Shown: piece by piece, positions 8,239-16,609 of the stretch
How the letters are laid out: every line of letters begins with the position of its first letter
Position numbering within the stretch: position 1 is the first letter of the stretch
Source of the DNA: Deltaproteobacteria bacterium
GTDB taxonomy: Bacteria > Myxococcota_A > UBA796 > GCA-2862545
Reading direction: 5' to 3'
Assembly: GCA_016938035.1 (NCBI GenBank)
Contig: JAFGVK010000022.1
Span: 1 to 36,258, forward strand
Length of the DNA: 36,258 bases
The notes under the pieces: generated by a model
The model's input: only the letters and a program-made list of their open reading frames with translations
The model's database searches: none
What the model was told of the DNA's origin: nothing
Translations under genes and position numbers: made by a program

Positions 8239-9983
8239 GCGCACGCAGCCGACGCTTCTGGGCCTACGCGCGCTCGCTGATCCTCCCGGTGGGAGCCTAC
8301 TGGGGCGCCACCGCGGTCTCGTTCGGGATCTTCGCCGCCGCGATCGTGTTCACCGAGGGAGGCACCGACGAGAACCTGGGCATCCTCGCGATGTTCGGGG
8401 TGGCCACCGCGGTGGGGGTGCTGCTGGGGCAGCTCGCGGCCCTGGCCCGGGTGCGGACCTGGTTCTTCTTCACCACCGCCGGCATCAGCTGGCTGATCGG
8501 GATGGCCGCCGCGGGGTACCTCACCTCGGCCCTGGGGGACGTGGCGATTCTGTTCGCGGTGTTCGCCTTCCTGGTGCCCATCTTCGCCATCGCGGGCCTG
8601 TGGAGCCTGCGGGTCCACATGGGGCTGCTCGCGACCTGGGGACCGGCGATGTACATCACCGGGACCATCATCGCGATCTCGGAGCATAACGGTTCCGACG
8701 CCCAGTGGTTCGCCGGGAACAAATGGGCGATCTGGGACGTGATGACCGCGCCGGTCCTCCTGCTCGGGGTGGGGCTGGTGGTGCTGTACCTCGCCTCGCG
8801 CGAGCTGCACCGGCTGAGCCTGTGGCGCTTCGGCCCAGGCGGCCCGGACGTGCCCGCGGTGGACGCGGCGGCGAAGGTCAAGCGCGCCCGCGCCCTGCCC
8901 GGCTGCGGCGGGGTCTTCATCCTCGGGGTGCTGATCGCGGTGCTGACCGTGGCCGCGGCCCTGGTGTCGCCCTATCTGTGGCGGACCGGCCCAGGCGACC
9001 GGGACGGCGACGGGGGGGAGCAGTCCGAGGACTACGACGGCGACGGCGTCCCCGACGAGGCCGAGGACGCCAACGGGGACGGGGACCTCAACAACGACGA
9101 CACCGACGGCGACGGCACACCCGACTACCAGGACGGCGACGACGACGGCGACGGGGTGAGCACCTCCGAGGAGCGCGGCAAGAGCGGACGCCCCAAGGAC
9201 ACGGACGGCGACGGGATCCCCGACCACCGCGACACCGACGACGACGGCGACGGCGTCCCCACCGACGAGGAGGCCCCCGGAGGCTCCTCGCAGGACACGG
9301 ACGGCGACGGCACCCCCGACCACCAGGACCGCGACGACGACGGCGACGGCGCCAACACCGACGACGAGGACCCCAACGGCAACGGCCAGCCCCAGGACGA
9401 CGACTCTGACGGGGACGGCACCCCCGACTACCTCGACGGCCCCCCGCCCAAGCCACAGTCAGGCTGTGACAAAGACCAGCAGCAACAGCAGGAGCAGCAG
9501 GACAAGGCGGACCGCGACCCCACCGAGCAGGTGGTGGAGGCGGTGAAGCAGACCGGCCTGTCGCTCCTGTTCCTGTTCCTGGCGCTGTTCCTGGCGGTGG
9601 TGGGGATCTTCACCTTCGCCCCACCCCTGCGGCGGACCCTGCTGCTCCAGCACCTCCGCCGCCCCCTCTGGCCGGTGCCGCCCACCCGGAAGGTGCAGCA
9701 GTCCTGGCGCCTGGTGGAGATCGCCCTCGCAGACGCGGGGGTCCACCCCCGCCCAGGGGACTCCCCCACCGGCCTGGCCGCCCGCGCCGCGGAGGAGCTG
9801 AAGGACATCGACCCAGAGCCGATCCTCGAGGCGGCCCGCGCCGCGGAGCGGGTGGCCTATGGCTACGGCCTCAACCCCGACGACACCGAGCGGGTCCGCC
9901 GGCTGGCGGAGATGGCGTACCAGGCGAGCTGGGAGAGCATGTCCGAGTGGCAGAAGATCGTGGCGGTGTACCGCTGGCTCTAG
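8235..9983 (+). CDS. Polytopic membrane protein with DxDGDG calcium-type repeats and DUF4129-like tail
   Basis: The product has 582 aa. ATG 8235 is preceded by GAGGAGGGG and overlaps the DUF58 stop. Residues 12-250 carry six or seven hydrophobic helices. Residues 254-402 are an extremely acidic tract with about ten DxDGDG(x)PD units, like thrombospondin type-3 calcium repeats, ending in a single Cys and a Gln-rich run (about 410-422). A further helix (442-463) and a cytoplasmic-type C-terminal domain (485-582) resemble the DUF4129 domain found at the end of MoxR/DUF58/transglutaminase operons. The acidic tract lies between two helices, so it is probably one large loop; which side of the membrane it faces is unproven. 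An element A copy begins 6 nt after its stop. Confidence 0.85.
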   Translation: MSARSRRFWAYARSLILPVGAYWGATAVSFGIFAAAIVFTEGGTDENLGILAMFGVATAVGVLLGQLAALARVRTWFFFTTAGISWLIGMAAAGYLTSALGDVAILFAVFAFLVPIFAIAGLWSLRVHMGLLATWGPAMYITGTIIAISEHNGSDAQWFAGNKWAIWDVMTAPVLLLGVGLVVLYLASRELHRLSLWRFGPGGPDVPAVDAAAKVKRARALPGCGGVFILGVLIAVLTVAAALVSPYLWRTGPGDRDGDGGEQSEDYDGDGVPDEAEDANGDGDLNNDDTDGDGTPDYQDGDDDGDGVSTSEERGKSGRPKDTDGDGIPDHRDTDDDGDGVPTDEEAPGGSSQDTDGDGTPDHQDRDDDGDGANTDDEDPNGNGQPQDDDSDGDGTPDYLDGPPPKPQSGCDKDQQQQQEQQDKADRDPTEQVVEAVKQTGLSLLFLFLALFLAVVGIFTFAPPLRRTLLLQHLRRPLWPVPPTRKVQQSWRLVEIALADAGVHPRPGDSPTGLAARAAEELKDIDPEPILEAARAAERVAYGYGLNPDDTERVRRLAEMAYQASWESMSEWQKIVAVYRWL

Positions 9984-9989
9984 CGCGAG

Positions 9990-10203
9990 GGCGCCGGCGC
10001 GCTGGCCTCTCGACGCGGGGCCTTGTTCCTACGCTCGTCGCGTACAAAAGCACGCTTCCTCCACAGGGACCGGCTGCCACATGCCGATCTGCCTGGCGAC
10101 CCGGCGCCCCCTCGCGGGATCGGGCGCTACCCCCTTGCCGGCGGCCTCCCGCATGACCCACTTGGGCGAAATGACGATCAAGGCCGCCTGATGGACCGGT
10201 GCC
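9990..10203 (+). mobile_element. Element A copy 2 (214 bp, mosaic right half)
   Basis: It begins GGCGCCGG and ends ACCGGTGCC. The core hairpin TACGC-TCGTC-GCGTA is at 10030-10044 and is followed by ACAAAAGC. The flanking 8-mers, AGCGCGAG (9982-9989) and CGCGCGGC (10204-10211), match at only 5 of 8, so any duplication is decayed. Its last 16 bp are standard. The segment 10123-10188 differs from the other five copies and instead matches sequences at 13091-13155 and 21532-21604. Confidence 0.82.
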
Positions 10204-10225
10204 CGCGCGGCGGTCAGGTCAGCAC

Positions 10226-10258
10226 GCCCATCGGCCGGCCTCGCCCGTGGCATCCGCC
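10226..10258 (+). repeat. 33-bp repeat beside element A (copy 1)
   Basis: It begins GCCCATCGG and ends CATCCGCC. It matches 27306-27338 at 29 of 33 positions. Both copies lie just beyond the right end of an element A (copies 2 and 5), so a larger segment than the element alone was shared between the two loci. Confidence 0.6.
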
Positions 10259-10325
10259 GCTCGTCCGTCACAGCCTCCAGTGTGCGCCCGCCTCGGGAAC
10301 CGGGCTCCCTACCCAATCCAACCCT

Positions 10326-10466
10326 GAGCCACTCGTAAGAACCCCCTTTGCGAGTGGCAAGGCAGCCGACACTACGGGAGAACGCCGATTTTCGTCGCAA
10401 CGTGCTACGGACCAACCGCCGTTTTGGGAGAGGCAGCGCAGCGGTGGGCCTATTTACGAGGGGCTC
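10326..10466 (+). mobile_element. Element B copy 2 (141-bp MITE-like repeat)
   Basis: It has the same 141-bp length and the same 14-bp terminal inverted repeats as the copy at 3147, with 8 differences in 141. It is flanked by a perfect 6-bp direct repeat, AACCCT at 10320-10325 and 10467-10472, which defines the ends as GAGCC...GGCTC. Confidence 0.88.
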
Positions 10467-10589
10467 AACCCTGCAGGCTCGGGGCGCGCTGACGCGCCCC
10501 CCGAGGGCTTCGTCGGCCGGCCCTGACGGGTGAGGTGCGACGCCCGCGCCCTCCTCGCCCTCGACAGGAGCTCCAGCCCAGGCGTCCGG

Positions 10590-10848
10590 CCCCTGTTCAC
10601 AACAGCCGTCGATTCGCATGATAGATTCTTCGCTATGAACGGCGTCGAGATCACCGTGACCGCTCGACTCGAGCTCAGCAGCCCCTTGCAGCCCGCGCCG
10701 CGCCCGCGGAGCGTCGCGGCAGGGGGCTAGTATGAACAGACCACCGTCATCGGCGCGTGCCTCGCGCTCCGCGCCGGGCGCTGGGTCATGCCGAGCCTCG
10801 GACAAGCGGGTGGTTCCACGACGTTGTGGGCTCGGGCCGGACCCCCTG
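10590..10848 (+). pseudogene. Degenerate transposase-like remnant (copy 1)
   Basis: The sequence aligns over about 260 bp with the reverse complement of 27381-27646. In the better-preserved other copy, one frame reads VATQILDYGDLVVFVVDRHG and a second reads LALRAGRWVIPALGQAGG. The order, an Asp after a hydrophobic strand and then 'GR-x-IP', is reminiscent of DDE transposases of the IS4 superfamily, but this is weak. Here the frames are broken by stops and shifts. An ancient IS remnant is possible; any other decayed gene would also fit. Confidence 0.35.
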
Positions 10849-11050
10849 CCTCAAAGCGCTCGCCGCGCGCGCCACCGCACCTTTGGGCCTGGCTTCGGAA
10901 TCACCCCTCGGCCTCCACGGGCGGACCTGCCTCGATGTGCGCGGTCCGGAGGACCCGTTCGCCGCGCTCCTCGGTCCGCACCCTCGCTCATGGACAGAGG
11001 GAGCCCCACCAGATCACCACCCGGGCGCCCTGGCCCTCAGGCCCGCCCCG

Positions 11051-11091
11051 CACGACCCGGTGGGGACAGGGTGCGTGCCCACCGGGTCGTG
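11051..11091. terminator. Long perfect hairpin in gene-poor region
   Basis: CACGACCCGGTGGG (11051-11064) pairs perfectly with CCCACCGGGTCGTG (11078-11091) across a 13-nt loop. No T-run follows on either strand. It could be a transcription end for leftward or rightward reading, or a remnant of a mobile element end. Confidence 0.4.
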
Positions 11092-11368
11092 GCGGAGAGG
11101 AGTCCCCCGATGCGCAGGACGGGTCCCCGCGGGGCCCGCGCTGGGCGACAGCGGCCTCACCGCCGCGCAGGCGTCGGCCGCGCCAGGTCGCGCGATCAGG
11201 GCACCGCGAGGGGGGCGCCGCCGGTCTCCTTGAGGGAGGGAGCGGGCTTCAGGGGGCGGTGCGGTCCGTCACCGCCGCGCGCGCCCCCAACGCGGGAGGG
11301 CCCCCTCCAGCCACCCAACCCGTCGACCTGTGACGGGTACCGGAGCCATGGAGGGCGACGGGGGGCGC

Positions 11369-11605
11369 TCAGTCCTGCCCTGGGGTGAGCCCGGTGTGGC
11401 CGAGGCCCCAGTCGTCCAGGGCCATCACCGCGCGCCGCCGGTCCGCGTCCGTGTCCCGGCGCGGCTTCACCCCCTCGGCCAGCACCATGTCCGGGGGGGC
11501 GAGCCCCCTGCGCTTGGTGGAGGGGGTCGGCTCCTCGACCCACCTGGCGCGCGGGGCGGACGGCTCCTCGGGGGGAGACGGTGCGGACTTGAGGGGCTTC
11601 TTCAC
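11369..11605 (-). CDS. Small basic protein of unknown function
   Basis: The product has 78 aa from GTG 11605, preceded by a near-ideal AGGAGG at 5 nt, which is the main reason to accept it. It starts MKKPLKSAPSPPEEP, has a Pro/Arg-rich middle and a more ordered end (RRRAVMALDDWGLGHTGL). It has no signal peptide, membrane segment or domain I recognise. It stands alone between two gene-poor stretches, with no neighbour on the same strand close enough for an operon. Confidence 0.6.
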   Translation of the reverse strand: MKKPLKSAPSPPEEPSAPRARWVEEPTPSTKRRGLAPPDMVLAEGVKPRRDTDADRRRAVMALDDWGLGHTGLTPGQD

Positions 11606-12305
11606 GGGGACCTCCTGAGCGCTCCCCGCAGTCTACCGCCCCTCACCCCCCAGACTCCAGCCCACCTGGCGCGCAGCGGCTCCCCGAGGGGCGCGGTCAG
11701 GCGCGTAGCCCGCGCCCCGTGGCACTGGGGCAGGGTGCCAGGCACAGGGGAGGGTGGGCGGCGAGCCCGGCGCGCTGCCCGGACCCGCGGCGAGCGCGCC
11801 CCGCGCCGGCGCCCGTGTCCCACGCCATCCAGAGCATCACCGGCACCGATGCGCTGGCCTCTCGACGCGGGGCCTCGTCCCTACGCTCGTCGCGCACAAA
11901 AGCGGGCTTGCTCCCGCGGGAACGACGGTCACAGGCCGAGCTGCCTTGCGACTCGGCGCCCGCATACTGTCTGGCAGAACCGACGAGCAACTTCATCGGA
12001 TGGTTCCCCTGGAAGGATGAAGCGCCTGCTGTGAGGCCGTCCGGCGGATGGACCGGTGCCGCATCACCCCAGGGGCCAAGGGCAGGTCCTCGCGCCCTGT
12101 GGGAGGCCTCGCCGCCTCCTCGCCATCCAGGCCCTCCTTCCCCTCTTTGTGCGAACCAGGAGGTCCGTCCAGTGAGTGGGCCCGGTCGCGAGCACAGGGA
12201 GCGGCCTACATGGGCCTCGGCGTCCTGGGCCCGCGATCCGGAACCCGTGGACCGTGATAGCTGAGCGCGGCCCGCCATCACCCTCGGCGCGGGCGGGAGG
12301 TGGCG
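11606..12305. other. Intergenic region containing element A copy 3
   Basis: Apart from the element at 11842-12060, I see no gene here. The frames crossing it are read-through of the repeat in several phases. The last 240 bp are the leader and probable promoter region of the AlkD-like gene, without a clear consensus promoter. Confidence 0.5.
11842..12060 (+). mobile_element. Element A copy 3 (219 bp, perfect target duplication)
   Basis: The element runs from GGCACCGATG to ACCGGTGCC. A perfect 8-bp direct repeat, GCATCACC, flanks it at 11834-11841 and 12061-12068. This fixes the element ends and shows insertion by transposition. The core hairpin TACGC-TCGTC-GCGCA is at 11882-11896, with a T-to-C change in the right arm that gives a G-T-type pair, and is followed by CAAAAGC. 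It is the only copy, with copy 6, not placed just after a stop codon. Confidence 0.92.
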
Positions 12306-12974
12306 ATGGCTCACGCGATGGTAGCGCGCTTCGAGGCGGAGGCACGGGCCCTGGCGAACGAGGAGCGGGCCGCGGGGCAGGCCGCCTATATGAAGCGCGC
12401 GCTGCCCTTCCTGGGGGTGACCAGGCCTCAGCTCGCCGCGCTCCGCAGGGGCTGGCGCAGGGAGTACCCGCTGGCCGCTCCTGGAGCGTACGAGGCGGTG
12501 GTGGAGGGCCTGTGGGCGCTGCCCTTTCAGGAGGGGCGCTACCAGGCGGTGTGGGTCTGCCGGACCTGGCCCCTCGACCCCGCGCGCCTGCCCCTCTACC
12601 GGCGGATGATCGAAGAGGGCGCCTGGTGGGATCTGGTGGACGAGCTCGCCGCCCACGTGGTCGGGCGCCTGCTGCTGGAGCACCGCGAGGCGCTGAGCCC
12701 GGTGATCCGCGCCTGGGGAGAGGCCCCCCACCTGTGGGTGCGCCGCACCGCGATCCTGGCGCAGCTCCAGCACAAGGAGCACACCGACGAGGCGCTGCTC
12801 TTCGACCTGTGCGCCGCTAGGGCCCACGAGCCCGACTTCTTCATCCGCAAGGCCATCGGCTGGGCCCTGAGACAGCACGCCCGGGTCGCACCGGAGGCGG
12901 TGCGGGCCTTCCTGGAGGCGCAGGGCCCGCGCCTGTCGGGGCTCTCTCGGCGGGAGGCCGCCAAGCACCTGTGA
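12306..12974 (+). CDS. AlkD-like DNA alkylation repair protein
   Basis: The product has 222 aa from ATG 12306, with GGGAGG at 5 nt; an in-frame GTG at 12300 lies inside that site and is less likely. The all-helical HEAT-like pattern and the segment EEGAWWDLVDELAAHVVG match the AlkD family (PF08713), in which the WWD Asp lies in the catalytic cleft. AlkD-type glycosylases excise N3- and N7-alkyl purines without flipping the base. Its length is typical of the family. It stands alone, and a strong hairpin follows it at 12986. Confidence 0.88.
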   Translation: MAHAMVARFEAEARALANEERAAGQAAYMKRALPFLGVTRPQLAALRRGWRREYPLAAPGAYEAVVEGLWALPFQEGRYQAVWVCRTWPLDPARLPLYRRMIEEGAWWDLVDELAAHVVGRLLLEHREALSPVIRAWGEAPHLWVRRTAILAQLQHKEHTDEALLFDLCAARAHEPDFFIRKAIGWALRQHARVAPEAVRAFLEAQGPRLSGLSRREAAKHL

Positions 12975-12985
12975 CGCTGCGCTCC

Positions 12986-13010
12986 GGGGCCAAGCGCTTC
13001 GTTTGGCCCC
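12986..13010 (+). terminator. Terminator-like hairpin after the AlkD-like gene
   Basis: GGGGCCAAGCG, a CTT loop and CGTTTGGCCCC form an 11-bp stem with one G-T pair, 11 nt after the stop codon. No T-run follows, as is common in very GC-rich genomes. Confidence 0.65.
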
Positions 13011-13090
13011 AGTTGGGGCCGGGGGCTGCGTTCGCCTCCAGGGCCCGCTGCGGGGGTCGCGCCGCCCCCCTATCCCCTGCCAAATCGCGC

Positions 13091-13155
13091 GCAGCGCCCG
13101 TGCCGGAAGGCCCGCCACAGGGCCGGGTCGGGCGAGACGACGATCAGCGCGCTCC
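13091..13155 (+). repeat. Solo copy of the alternative element A segment
   Basis: The segment runs from GTGCCGGAAGGCCC through GGGCGAGACGACGATCA. It matches the divergent part of element A copy 2 (10123-10188) and the segment at 21532-21604. No element A ends or target duplication surround it. On the reverse strand all three read as LIV(I)VSP in the same phase, so it may descend from a coding sequence. Confidence 0.5.
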
Positions 13156-13240
13156 GGAGGCACCGCACCTCTCGGAATAAGGAACCTTAGCGCCCCCTGG
13201 GCGGCTACGGGACCGGCGCAACCTCGGCCCGGGAGCCACC

Positions 13241-13708
13241 GTGAAGTCCACCCTCAGCGCCCTGCTCATACTCTCCGCCCTCCATGGATGCGCCACCATC
13301 CCCCTCCCCTCCCTGCAGCCCGCCCCTGCCCCCGCGAGGCCCGCGGGCCCCGCCAGGCCTGTGGTGACCCCAGAGACCCGCCTGGTGCTGATGCCCTACG
13401 GCCAGTACGCGGGCCAGGTCATCGGCGGGACGGCCACCCTCGACCTGAGCGAGGACCAGCGCTTCACCCTGTCCTGGGAGGTCCCCATCGAGCACAAGCA
13501 GGGGCAGTGGTCCGGCGAATTTGAGTGGCTGCTGAACAAATCTGGCTTTGAGACCCTCGCGCTGTTCGGCGTCCGCGAGGCGGTCAACGGCACCCTCACC
13601 GGGCAGGAGGGGGACCACTGGCAGGTGGTGAGCCAGCTCGACCGGGAACAGCACCGCTTCGCGATCTCGGTGCCGGACCTCGGGACCGTGCGCTTCGCGC
13701 CCAAGTAG
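13241..13708 (+). CDS. Small lipoprotein of unknown function
   Basis: The product has 155 aa from GTG 13241 with GGGAG at 5 nt. MKSTLSALLILSALHGC is a lipoprotein signal with the acylated Cys at 17. A Pro/Ala-rich spacer (about 20-42) leads to a small beta-rich domain with alternating hydrophobic strands (TLDLSEDQRFTLSWEV, HRFAISVPDLGTVRF). No family was recognised. It converges on the TPR regulator gene, with 5 nt between the two stop codons. Confidence 0.75.
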   Translation: MKSTLSALLILSALHGCATIPLPSLQPAPAPARPAGPARPVVTPETRLVLMPYGQYAGQVIGGTATLDLSEDQRFTLSWEVPIEHKQGQWSGEFEWLLNKSGFETLALFGVREAVNGTLTGQEGDHWQVVSQLDREQHRFAISVPDLGTVRFAPK

Positions 13709-13713
13709 GCCCC

Positions 13714-14988
13714 TCACCCCTCGCTGAAGACCACCTCTGCCTCGATCTGGTACCCGTCGCTCCGAGTGACCAGCACCCCCGACAGCCCAGCCCGCCGCAA
13801 CAGGTGGATGGCCACATACAGGCGGTTCAGGGCCGCGTCGCGCAGGATCACCTCACCAGGCCAGCCCGCCTCGATGAGCGCCGACGCGGAGAGCGCCGGC
13901 GGAGAGCGCTCCTGGGCGGCCCGCGCCAGGGCTACCAGGATCCTCCGCGCCGCCAGGGACCGCACCTCAGCGGGCTCCGCGGCACCAGCCACCAGCCAGC
14001 GGCCGCAGGGGGGGAGCCGGATCACCCCCCGCGCCGCCAGATCCTCGTCGGCGACCGGATCTCCCAGCGCCCCCAGCAGCAGCCGCGCCGCGCAGCGGGC
14101 CCCAAGGTCCGCATGCAGCAGGTCCACCCCCTCCGACCAGGGCGCCCTCGCCGCCCTCAGGCGGGCCCTGGCCCCCTCGGGCTGCCCCTCGGCCAGGTCG
14201 AGGAAGCCCGCCCACAGCTCCACCGAGGCGCGGGCGGCCGGGGCCGGCAGGCGCGCGTGGAGGGTGCGGCTGATCGCCAGGTCCTCCCGGGCCTCGTCCA
14301 GCCGCCCCAGCTTGGCGCGCACCGCCCCCCGCAGGGTGCGGACCCCCGCGTCCACCCAGTGCCGCACCCCCAGGTCGGCGAGGGCGTGGGCCTCATCCAG
14401 CAGCGCCGCCGCCTCGAGGGGGCGCCCCTCTGCGAAGCGAATCAGCCCCTCCAGCGCCAACACCGCCGCGAGGTACTCCTCGTCAGGGCCCAACGCGCGC
14501 GCGTAGGCCAGCGCCCCCTCCGCCGCCACGAGGTCGCGCCGATCCAGCTGCACCATCGCGAGGTTATGCCAGGCTCGCCCCTCCTGCCGCCGGTCCGCCA
14601 GGGTCCGGGCCTGGGACGCGGCGCGCCACAGCAGCCTGGTGGCCTCCTCCGCCCTACCGACCATCCCCGCCTGGATCCCCGCGAGGGCGGTCCAGCCCAG
14701 CAGATCGGCGGAGCGATGGCAGCGGTCGAGCAGAGGGGCAGCCTCCTCCAGCCGCAGCCCCGCCTCCCTCGGGGCGCCCATGTCCAGGGCGAGGCGCGCC
14801 CTGGCGAGGAGCAGCTCCAGGAAGGCGCCGCCCGGCTCCTCGGGGCGGGCGAGGAGCCGGTCATCGAGGATCAGGGCCGCAGCGGCGAAGTCCCCCGCCA
14901 TCCTGTGCCCCTCCGAGCGCGCCAGCACCTCGGAGGAGGAGAGCCTCCCCCCGCTCGCCGAGGCTGCGTCCTCACCCACACCTCGCAT
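13714..14988 (-). CDS. TPR-repeat protein with C-terminal winged-helix DNA-binding domain
   Basis: The product has 424 aa. ATG 14988 has GGGAGG at 6 nt; the frame stays open upstream to 15810, but that part is low-complexity and antisense to other features. Residues about 15-330 are helical repeats with TPR spacing (AWHNLAMVQLDRRDLVAAEGAL, LAGIQAGMVGRAEEATRLLW). Residues about 335-424 (SASALIEAGWPGE, LNRLYVAIHLLRRAGL, DGYQIEAEV) look like an OmpR-type winged helix. This form at the end of TPR or kinase proteins is known to me mainly from myxobacteria. A regulator whose TPR domain senses a protein partner is likely; its targets are unknown. Confidence 0.8.
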   Translation of the reverse strand: MRGVGEDAASASGGRLSSSEVLARSEGHRMAGDFAAAALILDDRLLARPEEPGGAFLELLLARARLALDMGAPREAGLRLEEAAPLLDRCHRSADLLGWTALAGIQAGMVGRAEEATRLLWRAASQARTLADRRQEGRAWHNLAMVQLDRRDLVAAEGALAYARALGPDEEYLAAVLALEGLIRFAEGRPLEAAALLDEAHALADLGVRHWVDAGVRTLRGAVRAKLGRLDEAREDLAISRTLHARLPAPAARASVELWAGFLDLAEGQPEGARARLRAARAPWSEGVDLLHADLGARCAARLLLGALGDPVADEDLAARGVIRLPPCGRWLVAGAAEPAEVRSLAARRILVALARAAQERSPPALSASALIEAGWPGEVILRDAALNRLYVAIHLLRRAGLSGVLVTRSDGYQIEAEVVFSEG

Positions 14989-15044
14989 AAGGGACCTCCC
15001 AGCGGACAGCCCTATGCCCAAACCAGCCTGTGTGCGAGGGTCAC

Positions 15045-15385
15045 GGCCCTCGCCACAGCAGGACGAGCGGGTACCAGGCGCCGAAGGCCACCCCCAGCGA
15101 CCACCCGCCGAGGCGCAGGGTCGCCAGCGCCGGCCCCCGAGCTGCGGCGGAGCGGGCGCCGCGCCTGGACGCCGATCCGCCCCACGGGCATGGCGAGCAG
15201 CGCCGGGACCACCAGCGGCCCCCCGAAGGCGCTCAGCGACGGAATCGCCCACAGGCCCAGCGCGAGCGGGCCGGGGGCGCCCTCCTCCAGGCCGGTGGGG
15301 GTGCGCCAGCGCCCCAGCAACCTGGCCAGCGACAGGAGCACCGGCGCCGCGATCGAGAGGGGGACAGGAGCCGCGGCCCGGGGTG
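15045..15385 (-). pseudogene. Decayed paralogue of the small membrane protein at 16610
   Basis: The sequence aligns along almost its whole length with 16610-16965. The best-kept part is EEGAPGPLALGLWAIPSLSAFGGPL, written here in pieces: EEGAPGPLALGLWAI, then PSLSAFGGPL. The start region is lost, the segment equal to VTLWLAVQGLGIW is partly deleted, and the frame shifts after about 15190, so no intact protein is made. A tandem duplication followed by decay of this copy, with the secreted-protein gene now between the two, explains it. Confidence 0.75.
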
Positions 15386-15475
15386 GGGGGCTGCTCTCCG
15401 ACGAGGTGCCAGCGCGAGCGCAGGCCTCCGGAGCTGCGATCGGTGTGCTTGGTGGTCGAGCGGCAGGAGGCACGC

Positions 15476-16156
15476 TCAGTCGGCGGCGGCGCCACACAGG
15501 CGCAGCAGCCGAGCGCCCGTGTTCCCGCGGCTGGCCTCGACACACGCGCGCTGGCCGAAGGTCCAGGGCGCCGGGGTCTCGGTCGAGGCGGCGAGGACCT
15601 CGGCCCTGACGCACTCCCACGCTCCGACCGGCGCGCGCTCCTCACCTGGGGTGGTGAGCTCTGGGCCGAGCCACTGCTCAGTGAGGCGGCACAGGAGCCG
15701 CTGCTCGCTGGGGCCCTCGGGACACGGTTCCAGCTCGGTCGGCGTGCGGTCGCGCACCCGGGCCACCTCGCAGCTCCACCCGGTCCGCTGCAGGGTGAGG
15801 GCGGCGACATCAGCCTCGACGTCCGTTCTCCAGGTACCGCTCCAGGAGGTGCGCCAGGTCGTGGTCTCCACCCTGCGGCCGTAGGTCTGGTCCCAGACGC
15901 GGTCCTGCGACTCCCCGATGTCCTCTACCGTGACGCTCCCATCCGGCGCGCGGTGCAGGACAACGCGGCCCCGCAACCTCCAGTCCGTCGAGAAGCCCAT
16001 CGGGGAGCTCCGGGTCACCCTATCCACCCGCTGAAACGTCCAGGTCTCGGCCGCTGACTGGTCCACCGAGCTTGGCGCGACCGGAGGGATCGCAGGGGAC
16101 GCGGCGGCGAGCAGCGCGAGGAACACCAGCACGGGGACTCCTGGGGACAGGCGCAC
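15476..16156 (-). CDS. Secreted protein of unknown function
   Basis: The product has 226 aa. The N-terminus MRLSPGVPVLVFLALLAAA is a clear signal peptide. The mature part has a WTFQRVDRV strand, several Trp-rich strands and six Cys, suggesting disulfides outside the cytoplasm. The only usable start is GTG 16156, and it lacks a good ribosome-binding site. An ATG at 16215 in another frame begins a positively charged leader (MTIDLGGAVRRR), so a frameshift near 16160 or a start I cannot see is possible. No family was recognised. Confidence 0.65.
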   Translation of the reverse strand: MRLSPGVPVLVFLALLAAASPAIPPVAPSSVDQSAAETWTFQRVDRVTRSSPMGFSTDWRLRGRVVLHRAPDGSVTVEDIGESQDRVWDQTYGRRVETTTWRTSWSGTWRTDVEADVAALTLQRTGWSCEVARVRDRTPTELEPCPEGPSEQRLLCRLTEQWLGPELTTPGEERAPVGAWECVRAEVLAASTETPAPWTFGQRACVEASRGNTGARLLRLCGAAAD

Positions 16157-16609
16157 GATGCAGAGGAGGGGGACGGCGCTCGTCTCCTGACCGCGCCGCC
16201 CAGGTCGATGGTCATGTTAGGCCTCCAGGCGCCTCATGGCCAGGAGCAACTGGACCAACACCCAGGCACCGTGACGGCGGTGCACGACCTCTTTCGGCAG
16301 GACCGGAGCTCCTCTCAGCGGGCTCCTCAGCCAAGGGCCACCGCCCGATCGTCCGGGACGTCGCTGGCAGCAAGCGCCCCCCCCTTCGGACGGAACACGC
16401 CCGCGGTGTCGCCCCGTCCGAAGCAGCGAGAGGCGCAGCCTGGTTCACCGCTCGCCGAGCCGACGCCCTCCTCCACCCTCTCTCTGCACGCGGCGCGGCC
16501 CGCGACAGCGCCTCGCTCCCCCGCCCGCCCGCCCTGACCGGGCGCGATCCCGGACGCCGACGGGACCACCTGGTGCCTCGCTCCCCCGCCCGCCTTGACC
16601 GGGCCCTCG
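16157..16609. other. Intergenic region with a direct repeat
   Basis: No gene was recognised. The one structure is a direct repeat starting GCCTCGCTCCCCCGCCCG and ending GACCGGGC, at 16510-16543 and 16575-16604. The second copy is 4 bp shorter and lies just after the stop of the small membrane protein gene. Confidence 0.5.

Larger units (their letters stand above)
9984..11368. other. Gene-poor repeat region
   Basis: This 1.4-kb stretch holds element A copy 2, element B copy 2, a degenerate transposase-like remnant and a long perfect hairpin, each listed separately. Several open frames cross it in many phases, but none has a ribosome-binding site, a recognisable domain or consistent coding bias. 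Confidence 0.6.

Noticed and set aside
3147..10466. Short minus-strand peptides in element B (RRKSAFSRSVGC)
   Set aside because: The similarity reflects near-identical repeat DNA with terminal inverted repeats; no start codon with a ribosome-binding site exists in either copy.
13804..15609. 601-aa plus-strand frame opposite the TPR regulator
   Set aside because: It is a GC-rich antisense shadow, runs across the pseudogene and has no domain.
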